Assembly: GCA_018398765.1 (NCBI GenBank)
Contig: JAHBMJ010001171.1
Span: 1 to 34,209 of the forward strand
DNA: 34,209 nucleotides
Origin: Chromera velia
Lineage: Eukaryota > Sar > Chromeraceae
Direction of reading: 5' to 3'
Below the pieces are notes generated by a model. It saw only the letters and a program-made list of their open reading frames with translations, made no database searches and was not told where the DNA came from. The first letter of the stretch is position 1, and every line of letters begins with the position of its first letter. The position numbers were made by a program, and so were the translations under genes. Positions 1-9,708 of the stretch are shown piece by piece.

Positions 1-1173
1 CCTAAACCCCCCCACAGCAGACAAACAAGCAGCACGGGAGAATACAGTCCCTCCTCGGCTCACCATCGCCACCGTAATCCTCCTCCTAACCGCAAGAAAT
101 TCCGACAGCTTGTCCGAGCAGATCGAAATACCTCTACGTCTGGAAGCCAACCTTTCCGACCTCCTCAAAGCTCCATCCCCCCTAACCCCCCCTGTCATCT
201 CTCTGTCCATGCAGTCAGATTTGAACCTCAAGCCAAAGTCGCCTTTCACCCTCCTTCTCACTCCTACCGTATTCCACTTCGGCATGTACGATCGAATGCA
301 GGCCATCTCCGCATCTCGCAATTCCATTTGGGACCCTGCAACAACGACCAGTGGCGTAACCACAAACAATCCATGCCTCCCGTTATTTGCAGAGAGAGTT
401 GAGTAGAATCGATGTGCATACCCCCTTCCTGACGCGTTCCTTTTTCCACTAACCCTACCCCCCACCCCCCTTCCTGCCGCATAAAGATGCTGAATGAACC
501 TATCCATCACAAAGCTGACCGTACTCCCCAAATAAAACCCACGTACCCATGGAGACCAAACCATATAGATGACTTTCCTTGCCGTGAAGTCTGCATGATC
601 CCAGTGCTGCCTGCAGCCCCTCTTAACGCCCCTCAAAAAGACAGAAAACTTTAAATCCGACAGATCAAGAAAAAGATCTGCTGTCATACAATGCAAAAGC
701 AAGAGCCGACGCAACACTCTCTTTTTCACCCCTGCCCTAAAGACTGTGCGTTCCCTTGCAGCAGGGTCCTCCCTAGGGTCCTCCTTCTTACGTGGAGACG
801 GCGGGGAAATAGTGAGTGAGTATGATGGCGGAACCGAAGCATACATATGCAGCGAGACGGAGAGTGCACAATCGCAGTCACAGACTTGCGACCCACACAC
901 GGGACAAGATTGTATTTCGTGTTCCCCGGCACAAGCAAGAAACATCCTCAATCCTGCCATCGCTAACATACGTTCGGATACTTCCTCCTTACATCTCTCA
1001 GTCACAGCGTTTCTTCCAAAACCCCTCACTCCTCTGTCAGCCAACAACCGATCATGCACAGAGTCAATTTTCCTTTCCAACCAGTCAATGAATGAATTAA
1101 TCCCTTTTGTGGAGAACGATATGTCAAAGCTTACTTGATTAGGTTGCTCCGAGATCGTACCCCGATCCTCCAG
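1..1173 (-). CDS. GIY-YIG endonuclease ORF of a retroelement, partial (runs off left edge)
   Basis: Reading the minus strand from 1,173 down to 1 gives about 390 codons with no stop; the frame is still open at the window edge. The first ATG is at 969-967. A Cys cluster (CPVC at 906-895, then three more Cys to 868) precedes a GIY-YIG nuclease domain at about 573-265. Visible motifs are VIYMV (573-559), GFYLGST (540-520), Arg 501-499 and His 489-487 in the following helix, Glu 309-307, and the closing Trp-Asn at 276-271. These match the family's GIY, YIG, Arg, Glu and Asn positions. A basic Arg-rich tail follows. GIY-YIG domains nick DNA and occur in Penelope-like retroelements, including forms with the nuclease ahead of the reverse transcriptase; that would place the RT just outside the window. 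The family placement is inference. The frame is the same as the gag-like ORF upstream, separated from it by one TGA. Confidence 0.75.
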   Translation of the reverse strand, partial: MEDRGTISEQPNQVSFDISFSTKGINSFIDWLERKIDSVHDRLLADRGVRGFGRNAVTERCKEEVSERMLAMAGLRMFLACAGEHEIQSCPVCGSQVCDCDCALSVSLHMYASVPPSYSLTISPPSPRKKEDPREDPAARERTVFRAGVKKRVLRRLLLLHCMTADLFLDLSDLKFSVFLRGVKRGCRQHWDHADFTARKVIYMVWSPWVRGFYLGSTVSFVMDRFIQHLYAAGRGVGGRVSGKRNASGRGYAHRFYSTLSANNGRHGLFVVTPLVVVAGSQMELRDAEMACIRSYMPKWNTVGVRRRVKGDFGLRFKSDCMDREMTGGVRGDGALRRSERLASRRRGISICSDKLSEFLAVRRRITVAMVSRGGTVFSRAACLSAVGGFR

Positions 1174-2751
1174 TCAAGCACCGCCCTGGCCACCCTTTCC
1201 TTTCCATAGGGCCAACGCTACCCCAAACACGAGGGCCTGGATGTCCGCATCATCTGGAATGTTGCCCACCCCGCAGTCAGCAAGGAACTGTACCAGATCC
1301 TTCCTCGCCACACTCTCTTCTACCCCCTCGATGCCGATTTTTATCAGCTTCGACAACTCGACGACTGCTTGTATCTCCCCATCCCTGAACACCGGTGCCT
1401 CCTTCAGCAGATTGCCAAAGGAGATCCTGTCACCGGATCCTCTCCCCGGAGGTTCAAGGCCTAAGCCCCGAAGTACATTCCCAGGCTGTTCGACATGCCT
1501 AGGTGTCATGTTCACTGGGGAGACAAACCCCGATCTGTCCCCTCCGGTCCCTCTGCTCTTCACATCCACCGCCCCCCCTCCATTCCCCCCCCCACTCACT
1601 CCCCCATCCCCTCCATCCGCTTGTTCTCTCCTCCTCTTAGCAGACAGGGGTCTCGCCCCAGGCGCGGCGGCAGCTGCCGCAAATCCCTCCGACCCCGTGG
1701 TACTCCCCCCCCCCATTGCCTATGGCATGTCTTGATCTGCGCCCGGCTGGGTCACGTCCTCCCCCACGATCACGATAGGCACCTGAGGACCTGCTGGTGG
1801 GGGAACCAGATGGCTTCCCCCCCCTCCTGTTGCTGCTGCTGCGGCCATCGTTGTTGAACTGCCCTTCCTCACGTCTGTGTGACTCCCCCGATTCAGACTT
1901 ACACTTGTACTCCCGCCCACGCCCATCTCTGTACCCCCCCCGAGCGGAGCCGTCAGTGTCAGGCCTCTCGGCAGCCCACCCGACCCCGTCCCCTAGGCCC
2001 GAAGCTCCCACTGTCTCGCTAATGCAGTCACATGATTTGTGAACTGCAGCGGAGATGAAGCCCTGCAGGCCTTCACTATTCCCCTAATCATCCTTTCCCC
2101 CGACTCCCCACTAGGGAGCATCATGAAAATGAAGTCCACCAGCCTATGGAAGCTGATGTACTTCCCACCAATCTCATTCACCATTGCCTCCACCGCTCCT
2201 TCGAACTCCTTCTGCCCCACCCCTCCTGCTGGGTACATCTCCCTCTTCAAAGCCCTGAAGGGCCCCTTCAAGGGGATATCGAGGAAGTCACACCCGAAGT
2301 GAGCCCTGGATATCGTCGCCTCCCTGACGAATGCTAGTCCGGGCGAGTATGCCGGATTTGGGGTCCTCCCGTCTAGTTTGAACTGAAAGGACGGGTGCCA
2401 GAGCTTGTTCACATCGACGGACCTCGCCACCATGCACGTAAACTCGTGCAGACGGGAGTTCTTATCCACGGCCTCGATCTGCTTCATCTGATTCTCGGGT
2501 ATCGCCTGCAGGAGCAGGCTCTTTGTACCACCTCCTCCCTGGAAGTCGTACACGTCCATCACTTATGCCGCCAACCCCGCCCTTGCCCTCTTCAGCGCCG
2601 CCTGCATGTTCTCTCCGTCCCTCATCTCCACCACAACTGCCTTTCTCCTTCCCTGCGCGGAACCCGCCTGCCCACGCATCCGGAGGGCTGCCTCCCTGTC
2701 CACCGGAATGGCCGGCAGTGCTCCCAACTCATCGTCCCACTGTCCACTCAT
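1174..2751 (-). pseudogene. Gag-like ORF of the GIY-YIG element, broken by in-frame stops
   Basis: One minus-strand frame runs from the ATG at 2,751 to a TGA at 1,176-1,174, interrupted only by TAA at 2,565-2,563, TAG at 1,995-1,993 and TAG at 1,722-1,720. Stops immediately upstream of 2,751 fix the start. The segment 2,562-1,996 reads as a folded domain of about 190 residues (begins near MDVYDFQGGG, ends near ALARQWELR) that I do not recognise. It is followed by a Gly/Ala/Arg-rich linker and an acidic C-terminal domain (about 1,480-1,177). A second frame, 2,011-1,637, is also open and encodes a hydrophilic Arg/Gly/Ser-rich stretch spanning both TAG codons, so two indels in the poly-G runs are an alternative to point stops. 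The position ahead of a nuclease ORF suggests a nucleic-acid-binding ORF1 or gag, but no CCHC knuckle was seen. Confidence 0.55.
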
Positions 2752-2823
2752 TGCGCAAAGCTACAGATCCTACTTTCAAGCGGACTTCCAGGAGAGTATC
2801 TACCTTTCTGCCTACAGTTCTGC

Positions 2824-5037
2824 TTATGAAACAAACCACACCTTGCCCCTGAAGGTAAGACACTTGCCTACAGGTGTATCGTGAAAATCTCGAGTTACTG
2901 TAAACTTTGAGTAGTACTCAGCAAGAGTCAAATAATCAAAGTCAGCGCCTTGCGGACGACAAAAATAAGGGAGAAGGGGGGAAAGAGATTCATCGAGTGC
3001 TTTCTTGGGTGAGTCTTCATCTTCTGAATTGTAACAAATATCATCTTCATCGGGCAAATAGACATGCACGCACGTAACTCCTGGCTCGCTGACATTAATC
3101 CTAAACCCCATCATTCGAGTAAAAGCCTCTGATGCGCTGGTGTATCGCATACAAAGGAATCTTTCAATTTCGTTTCGTTTGTTTTTTCAAGAAATCTTTG
3201 CCTTCACAAAGTCTGGCCCTTTACACATGTACTTTCGCATGTACTTAACAATCTTGACGCTCCCCGCCCACTCCACATTGATGTGTGCATCGTACTTTAG
3301 TGACAAAGACCAGTTGTAGGGAACGACCCATCGATCCTTCTCGTTAGGGCGACGATACAGAGGATACCCTCGTTCATCAAAGGCAGAATACGTGCGCGTT
3401 GGAAAAGGATACTGTTTGTCACATCGAAAGGAGGGGGATTCGCGCTCGAGCGGAGATACTTTCTGGGCGTCGAAACAGTGTTCTTCAACATGCCGGTGTT
3501 TCATAGACAAAAAAATGTGTCGTTCTAATCGATGCAAGTTGCACATGCATTCCCCCAAATCAGGATCCTTACATTTTCCTGAATATACTCCATCAACCTT
3601 CGGATGCTGTGCGAGAATTCGTAAGTCAAGAGCTTGAACTGGATATTCTTTTTCTAACGAATCCATGCGTATGCATATATGGGCATGTGGGATTCCTCTC
3701 TTTTGAAATTCATTAACGTACAAAATATATGCAGACTTTCCCGCAAACACGTTGCCTGAATGAAGATCTTTCAGCAAGGCGCTCAGTTTTTGCCGAAACA
3801 CACGGACTGTGATGTCTGCCCTTTCAGCTGTTTTTTGTCCCACAGCCCCGTCTTCCTTAATTGCCTCATCAATTTCCTTCCATTTCTCGTTAGCAGTAAA
3901 AGTAATCCAAAACGTCGGTTTGCCCTCCCATTCAATCACAGCCATTCCGTCATCAATCAGCTTTTGCATATGGGCAGCAGAACCAGGTACAGACACCGGA
4001 AGCAACCATTCTCTTCCCACTTAACCTACTTCCTGATCTGCCCTACCTGCCGACCCTGCTTCCTTATTTTGATTCGCTTTGCCTCGCAACACCCCCTGAC
4101 GTGCAATTCGATTTCCCCCTCGGTAGTTCCTTATTTTCTGTTGCATGGCGTCCGTGTAATAGTAGCCACACCTGTTTGCCTACCATCGTACAAAATTGTT
4201 GAGCACCCATTCTTGAGCAAGCCGGCCAGCCAGATGAAGGCAACGTTGCTGAAAGATCGATGACTTTACATACTGAAAAAGTGTGAAAACATTTTTTAGG
4301 TCGCGGGTTTTTGGTAAACCTTCCTGCTTTCGCTTGCTGTCTTCTCGAGCGTTTCTTTTCCTATCTGCAGCGAGTTGTCGTCTGAGAGGACGACTTACAG
4401 TTTTTTCCATTTGCTTCTCCTCAAGGTCGTGCCACCACCCACCTGCGCCCATTTCAAACAACAAAGGATATTGAGCCGATTCATATAGTCTTGAATATTC
4501 ACTGACAAATCGTTTGCCCTTATCGTGAGTGTCTGCCTGATCTGATTGCTCCGTCATTTTGGGTGAATCGTTTTGATCATTCCAATTTTGCTTCGATCGG
4601 ACGGCCTTTTCTCTTTTCTTTTCGGTTCGTGTCAGACTCTGTTTAGCACTCTTTCTGTGGTGTGATGCCTCATTTGGATTCATTCCTTTAGGGGTTTCTT
4701 TCAGAAGCATGAGTGCATACCGCGGTGGAGGATTATCGGTGCTTTCATGTCTGTAAATTGCAGCAATTTCGTTAGGGTCGGCCGGACGTGTATTCTTTAT
4801 GAAAGAGAGACCAATCACACTATCGTCTTTCGAATAGGAAGAAGACGGATCGGAGAGCAGACGGAATCGCTCGATAAGCGGATGTCGCATGCGGACTAAA
4901 TATGTATGAAAATCAGTTGCCAAAAGCCCTGCGCCTGTATACTCAAGCAAATCTTTTGTTTCCGGAAAGAAGCTGTCATAACACCAGTACAGTAACTGTG
5001 TGGGACCAGTTTGATCGAGTAGAACAGATAAGTGGTA
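2824..5037 (-). pseudogene. Helitron Rep (HUH endonuclease) region, decayed
   Basis: A single minus-strand frame from 5,037 to the TAA at 2,826-2,824 carries the Helitron-like N-terminal and Rep regions, with stops TAG 4,182-4,180, TAA 4,023-4,021 and TGA 3,189-3,187. Recognisable blocks in order are YPLLFEMGAGGW-type text near 4,480-4,420; FWITFTANEKW near 3,910-3,870; NEFQKRGIPHAHI with the HUH histidines at 3,687-3,685 and 3,681-3,679; RWVVPYNWSL near 3,330-3,300; and KYMRKYMCKG with tyrosines at 3,243-3,241 and 3,231-3,229. Rep nicks and joins DNA during rolling-circle transposition. The text after the TGA (RYTSASEAF...) is the normal Helitron continuation, so the stop is a lesion and not the true end. 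The SF1 helicase half is absent. At 5,037 the ORF is cut by the LTR element and resumes at 7,558. Confidence 0.85.
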
Positions 5038-5507
5038 TGCTTTATCCCTCCTGCCCAGCCGCCTTGTGGCATCCAGACAGAAGGTAAAGCGAGGACAAAA
5101 ACCTTAGAGAAACTTTAGAGAAGGAACGTGAGCAACACTCATTCAGGCAGCAGTTTACAGAAGGTTTAGCTCTAGAGCGATCTGCTATTCCAATCAGCTG
5201 GGTTCATTCTATTATTACACGGTTTCTGCTCAGTCCTCTTTCTGTTCCTCTCTCTCAGACTCTTGATCTATGCCAAACAAACATCAGACTTAAACAATGC
5301 TATCCGTTGCTCGAGTGACATGTTGCATGCTTGAATACGAAGGTCAGACTCGATTTCAACGACTTTGATCGACGCGCGCGACACGTACATACATGCAAGT
5401 CGATTGCGTATACATGCGGCGGCGGAGCATGGCGTTGGTACGCGGGCTCTCTCAGTTATGGCGCATGCGAAGGCTCAAAGGGCGGCGCCACAGGGTAGGA
5501 CTCCACA
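5038..5507. repeat. Left LTR (470 bp)
   Basis: The repeat aligns without gaps to 7,084-7,553 at an offset of 2,046 and differs at 14 sites (97.0% identity), all transitions. It starts TGCTTTATCC and ends GACTCCACA. It contains a TGCATGC core near 5,323 and a CGACGCGCGCGACACG block near 5,369. Confidence 0.92.
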
Positions 5508-7083
5508 GATCCCCCCCGGCTACGGACAGGAAAATCGCGTCCTCGCGATCAACAAATGAAGAGACCAAGCATGAGCTTCAATACCCAAAGTGGATCTCAT
5601 CCAAGTTGCCGCAGACGTTGTCAGAGCTTCAAGAACTTCATCTCAATGGCATTCGTGTCAAAATCTCCGGGGGGCCACGCAAATCACCTCCGTACGTACA
5701 CTCAGAACGATCTCAAAACGCCACGATGTGTGAGGCGTGCTTGCAAGTCTAAGGTTATCCAGAGATAGGCGCCCGATGCAGATACTGGTGGCACCAATAA
5801 AAGCACCTCTCCAGCGCCTGTGTATGTCGTTGACCGGAAGACTCGATCGGAGTTGTAGGTCTCTAGCACCAGCTAGTCCAGGAGCACAATACCCATATGT
5901 ATGCGTCCAACTCGGCGTCAATGAATTGTTAGCAGCTGCAAAGGGATGAAAAGAAAAGAAAAGGGTGCAGCTACACACTGCTCCACTCATGGCTTCCTGA
6001 AAGCTTGTTTGACAATGTGTGTCGGCCATCCTCGTTCTCACTAAGCTACCATGCCAAACCAAGTGACTTCAGAACATTCTGTCACGACCTCACTCCTCGA
6101 GGTGCATTGCTCCGATTGCTCGATCGTTCGCTCCATGAGCAGCCACCACCAGCTTCAAATCCTTCCATATTCTCACTGTCAGTCGAGAGAAACGGTGCAA
6201 CCGGGACATATCGACCCATCAGAGGGCAACCCGGCCATGCGGCAGCAGTCACACACTTAACTTTTCGTACTTCAGGTCTGCCGTTCCCTCAGGGGCATCA
6301 AATACATCCAATGCCTCCTGGCTCAACATCAAGATCGAAAGTGCAAGTCTTTTTGGCTTCGGACAGCGTGTCACTTTGTAGTAGAAAGAACTCTCTTAGC
6401 TCTGCTCTTTTGGAGGGAAGTCCCGACGACTTCATGTGCATGTGTACATAATGGATGGAGTGGTTGTAGGGCCGTGACACACTCAGCCTCCTGCTAAGCG
6501 CCCATACCTTTCGCATCATTTCGACGTAAAAGGATTATCGCACAAAGATGCCAACCACCGTGAATAAGCGCACACACCAGCTGCCAGAGTCAGACAGTCA
6601 GTCATGTGCAGACACGGACACAGCAAACAGCAGAGTCACAGCCGGACACAAGCCAGTCCCATTCGATCAGACATAGAACCAGTCACACATTCACAGAACA
6701 GCAAGCAAAAGAAGCAATCTACTGGCCGTTTTAATTATGATGTACTCGTAGACGGCAATCTCTATGAGACGGAGTCACTCGAAAGTCCAAGCAACACCAA
6801 GCAACGTCTCCACCACTGGCTTTGGCGGCCTTCAACGATCTTCGGGCTCTCCATCTAAGGACAAAGGCAAAGTCCAGGATTGGACTTGAAGGGGATCTCC
6901 GAAACAGGGCTCCAGGCAGCTTGGGACGCAAGGGGATGCTGAATTCCCCTACTCACGGTCTTTGCTTAACCGTGCCCGTATCGTTGTAATCGGATTTCAA
7001 CTGTTGTGCAAAGAGACAGATCTGATCTCTATCACAGAAGGTACACGAGAGTCGACACTCATCAAGCTGAGCGTTCACTACAA
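5508..7083. other. Internal region of the LTR element, no recognisable protein
   Basis: The longest open stretch is 6,005-6,451 on the plus strand (148 codons, no convincing start, Ser/Pro-rich); it does not resemble any retroviral domain. Other frames are short. I see no gene here. Confidence 0.6.
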
Positions 7084-7553
7084 TGCTTTATCCCTCCTGC
7101 CTAGCCGCCTTGTGGCGTCCAGACAGAAGGTAAAGCGAGGACAAGAACCTTAAAGAAACTCTAGAGAAGGAACGTGAGCAACACTCATTCAGGCAGCAGT
7201 TTACAGAAGGTTTAGCTCTAGAGCGATCTGCTATTCCAATCAGCTGGGTTCATTCTATCATTGCACGGTTTCTGCTCAGTCCTCTTTCTGTTCCTCTCTC
7301 TCAGACTCTTGATCTATGCCAAACAAACATCAGACTCAAACGATGCTATCCGTTGCTCGAGTGACATGTTGCATGCTTGAATACGAAGGTCAGACTCGAT
7401 TTCAACGACTTTGATCGACGCGCGCGACACGTACATACATGCAAGTCGATTGCGTATACACGCGGCGGCGGAGCATGGCGTCGGCACGCGGGCTCTCTCA
7501 ATTATGGCGCATGCGAAGGCTCAAAGGGCGGCGCCATAGGGTAGGACTCCACA
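7084..7553. repeat. Right LTR (470 bp)
   Basis: This is the partner of 5,038-5,507. The flanking GGTA at 7,554-7,557 is the second copy of the target-site duplication. Confidence 0.92.
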
Positions 7554-7557
7554 GGTA

Positions 7558-8389
7558 GGTCCTTCCGTGCAAATAGACATTCCCACCTTTTACTTCCTTC
7601 ATTCCCTCCTCCCCTTTATTTTTGGAAGGCTTGGTGCCCAGAACAGAAAACGAGATAGAGGAGTTGATCACACGGGAATGACGTGAAACGCCGGGACGTT
7701 TCAGGAAGGTCTCATGCTCAGGAGACAGAGGAGGCCACAGTTTGTCGCTGAGAACAAATTTTCCGTTTTGACAACAAAGTGTTTTCACTTTTCCATTTTA
7801 ACGTGCCACAGTGGAGACATTGAATTCTCCGGCCACAGTCATGAGGGCGAACGAGGGGTGCATTGAATATATATTCCCATGGATCGACACCCCTTGGAAT
7901 GCATCCCTTTCCTTTAATACCGTCCGTCTCTGCAGAACGTGTCTCATTGAATTCTGTGTCAATTAGAGTTTGCTTATTGCTTCTCTTTCTTTGGTTATGT
8001 ATTTTGCCTTTCAGGATTTTGTTGTTCTCTTTGTTGGACTCACTTCCAGAGCTGCCAGAATCAGACTCGTCTTTCTCGGACACGGAGTTGTGTTCATCCT
8101 CAGCCTGACCGGTAATCTCCTCTTCCATCGGACTGAAATTCACTTCTTGTAGAGTCGGCTTCAAGTCCCTCAAGGGTTTGAACTCAGTTGCCGACGAGCC
8201 TTCCTCTAGTGGCGAAAAGCGGTTCGAAAGCGCGAGAGTGGCTTTCTTCGGAGCTAAGACAGGGAACGTCTGTCTAGCAACCTTCGTACGTGTGTCTGTC
8301 TTGTTGACTGTCGACTTTCTCTCACGAGCAGAGTTATCTGCATAGCAATTCTGATATAGTGGAATGCATGAGTGTCTGTTTGATTGCAA
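7558..8389 (-). pseudogene. Helitron protein N-terminal segment, frameshifted
   Basis: The frame from 8,389 downward encodes a Lys/Ser/Glu-rich leader, then a CxxC zinc-binding text (CLHCGTLKWKSE near 7,810-7,775) typical of Helitron proteins just ahead of Rep. One base too many near 7,775-7,785 moves the reading into the second frame (7,788 downward). There CCQNGKFVLSDKLWPPLSPE follows, again the standard Helitron order, and the text runs to the Gly-Arg-Thr-Tyr codons at the LTR insertion point. Joining 7,558 to 5,037 across the insertion keeps the frame and yields the expected G-R-T-Y-H motif. The initial start codon is unclear: the open frame begins with TTG, and an upstream splice is possible. 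Confidence is high for the family and low for the exact 5' end. Confidence 0.75.
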
Positions 8390-8636
8390 GAGTTCTTATC
8401 AGAACAGAAATTCATGGAATGCTTTGAAGAGGGCATCAAGGTTGCAAAAGGTTGAACAGAAAAGCAAAGTCCAGAAACATAAATCGATGAGTCTAGGCTC
8501 CGCACACTGACCCTTCCGCACTCGTGTCTGCTTGTGCCAGGATGATCTGTCGGTGCTGTCACGTTTGTTGAATGGAGAGTCGGTCGACCCTGCACACACA
8601 GGACAACCACACCCACAGAGGCATACGTTAACCATC

Positions 8637-8735
8637 GTTCGCACACACACGGACACACATTCATACACACACACACACATACACACACACACACACACAT
8701 ACATACACATACACACACAAATCACACAAAACATA
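8637..8735. repeat. Imperfect (CA)n microsatellite
   Basis: The tract is mostly ACACAC with interspersed AT dinucleotides. It lies between the Helitron N-terminal segment and the OTU gene and produces spurious Cys/Val ORFs on the minus strand. Confidence 0.9.
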
Positions 8736-8876
8736 CACAAATATACACGCATACAGAGACGCATTCATACACGAGTGCGGTGATCAAAATGTAATGCGAA
8801 AAGTAAGCGACGAGGTACGGATTACTGTTGAAGATGTAATTCATCTGTAGTGTATGGATTGATCCATTCCGCACTT

Positions 8877-9164
8877 TCAGGATAATACACACAGTTGTCC
8901 ATTCGCTTTAGACACATCTGGACAAACAAAGATGACGGAGCGAGCAATTGATTGAAGCGCATGAAGAGAATGATATTGATTGAAGAAAACATACCTGAAC
9001 GTTTTTCTGATGGATTCAGACACCTTTTTGGGGAAGCACGAGACCGTTGTTCCGCTGTCGTAGTGTCGTTGAACTTTGAGGCTTCTGCAAGACGAAGAGC
9101 AATATACGGACGGTGACCTAGACAACCAAAACAGGCGCCGTGCAGGTTGCCTGACACATTGTTT
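8877..9164 (-). CDS. Possible two-exon fragment, unrecognised
   Basis: The minus-strand text 9,153-8,997 begins after a plausible CAG acceptor and encodes CFGCLGHRPYIALRLAEASK and onward. It ends at a GTATGT donor near 8,996. A 3' splice site (TTTGTTTGTCCAG) follows about 75 bp later, and the joined frame ends in TGA at about 8,877. The CxxCxGH text could bind zinc. The fragment may belong to the Helitron leader region or be a decayed host exon. No family was recognised and both splice sites are guesses. Confidence 0.25.
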   Translation of the reverse strand, partial: KQCVRQPARRLFWLSRSPSVYCSSSCRSLKVQRHYDSGTTVSCFPKKVSESIRKTFRYVFFNQYHSLHALQSIARSVIFVCPDVSKANGQLCVLS

Positions 9165-9708
9165 CATATACACTTGCAGAGAGCATTAGAAATGTACACA
9201 GAATAAGAGAGGCAGACTTTCAACAGAGACGCTTTCATCAGAGAGCTTCACTAACCGATCGTGGCGATGGCCTTCCGTTTGACCGGTGAGTGTCGCACTG
9301 CCGGAGGGAAGGACGATTTCCAATCTTCTGCATGTAGGAAGAGAGCAAAGGCATGTACAGACGAAGCTAATTTATTCAATCATGCCGCGAATATGCATAA
9401 GCGCTTCAAAGATACAGTCTTGGAGAAGGCGGAAAACAGATGAACACCAACCTGTGTGTCGGGCTGGCGTTGAAGTTCCCTCGTTTCATCTAGTCCGAGC
9501 AGCCTTCAAAGGTGGAAATTCAGCGTCCATGTCTGCAATTTTGTATTCATGAAAAAAGCGATGATATCAATGTATTGTGTTGTGGCAGACGCTCGAGCAA
9601 AGCCCTTGATGTACAGCGCTTTCAACTTCCATTTGCAGTGGTGCTGTCGAGATTAAACCAACATGCATGAGGCGTACCCAGGCAAAATTACACACATAGA
9701 TGGTATTG
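9165..9708. other. Stretch without a supported gene
   Basis: Only short open frames occur. A plus-strand GTGAGT at 9,284 follows a tiny ATG exon at 9,267, which is not enough to call a gene. Confidence 0.4.

Larger units (their letters stand above)
1..2751 (-). mobile_element. GIY-YIG retroelement relic, 3' part outside the window
   Basis: About 917 consecutive codons in a single minus-strand frame contain only four stops. It combines a gag-like ORF and a GIY-YIG ORF. No reverse transcriptase is inside the window. The right end (5' end of the element's coding part) lies 75 bp from the broken C-terminal side of the Helitron, so the element probably inserted into, or truncated, that Helitron. 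No terminal repeat or target duplication could be identified. Confidence 0.5.
5038..7553 (-). mobile_element. Non-autonomous LTR retrotransposon inserted in the Helitron
   Basis: Two 470-bp direct repeats (5,038-5,507 and 7,084-7,553) each begin with TG and end with CA. They flank 1,576 bp of internal DNA. The host sequence GGTA is duplicated on both sides (5,034-5,037 and 7,554-7,557). Excision with one GGTA copy restores the Helitron reading frame. The interior has no ORF resembling gag, protease, integrase or reverse transcriptase, so this is a TRIM/LARD-like non-autonomous element. A run of seven G followed by ATC next to the left LTR, read on the minus strand, is the only polypurine-like candidate and weakly suggests minus-strand orientation. 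No standard tRNA primer-binding site starting TGG is evident beside either LTR. Confidence 0.9.

Noticed and set aside
2563-4182. Reassigned genetic code (stop codons read as Gln) to explain stops in the transposon ORFs
   Set aside because: The two relics contain all three stop types (TAA, TAG, TGA) inside otherwise coding frames, while probable host genes appear to end at TGA and TAG. Decay explains this more simply.
8254-8764. Cys/Val-rich minus-strand ORFs
   Set aside because: They are translations of the (CA)n tract and have no other support.
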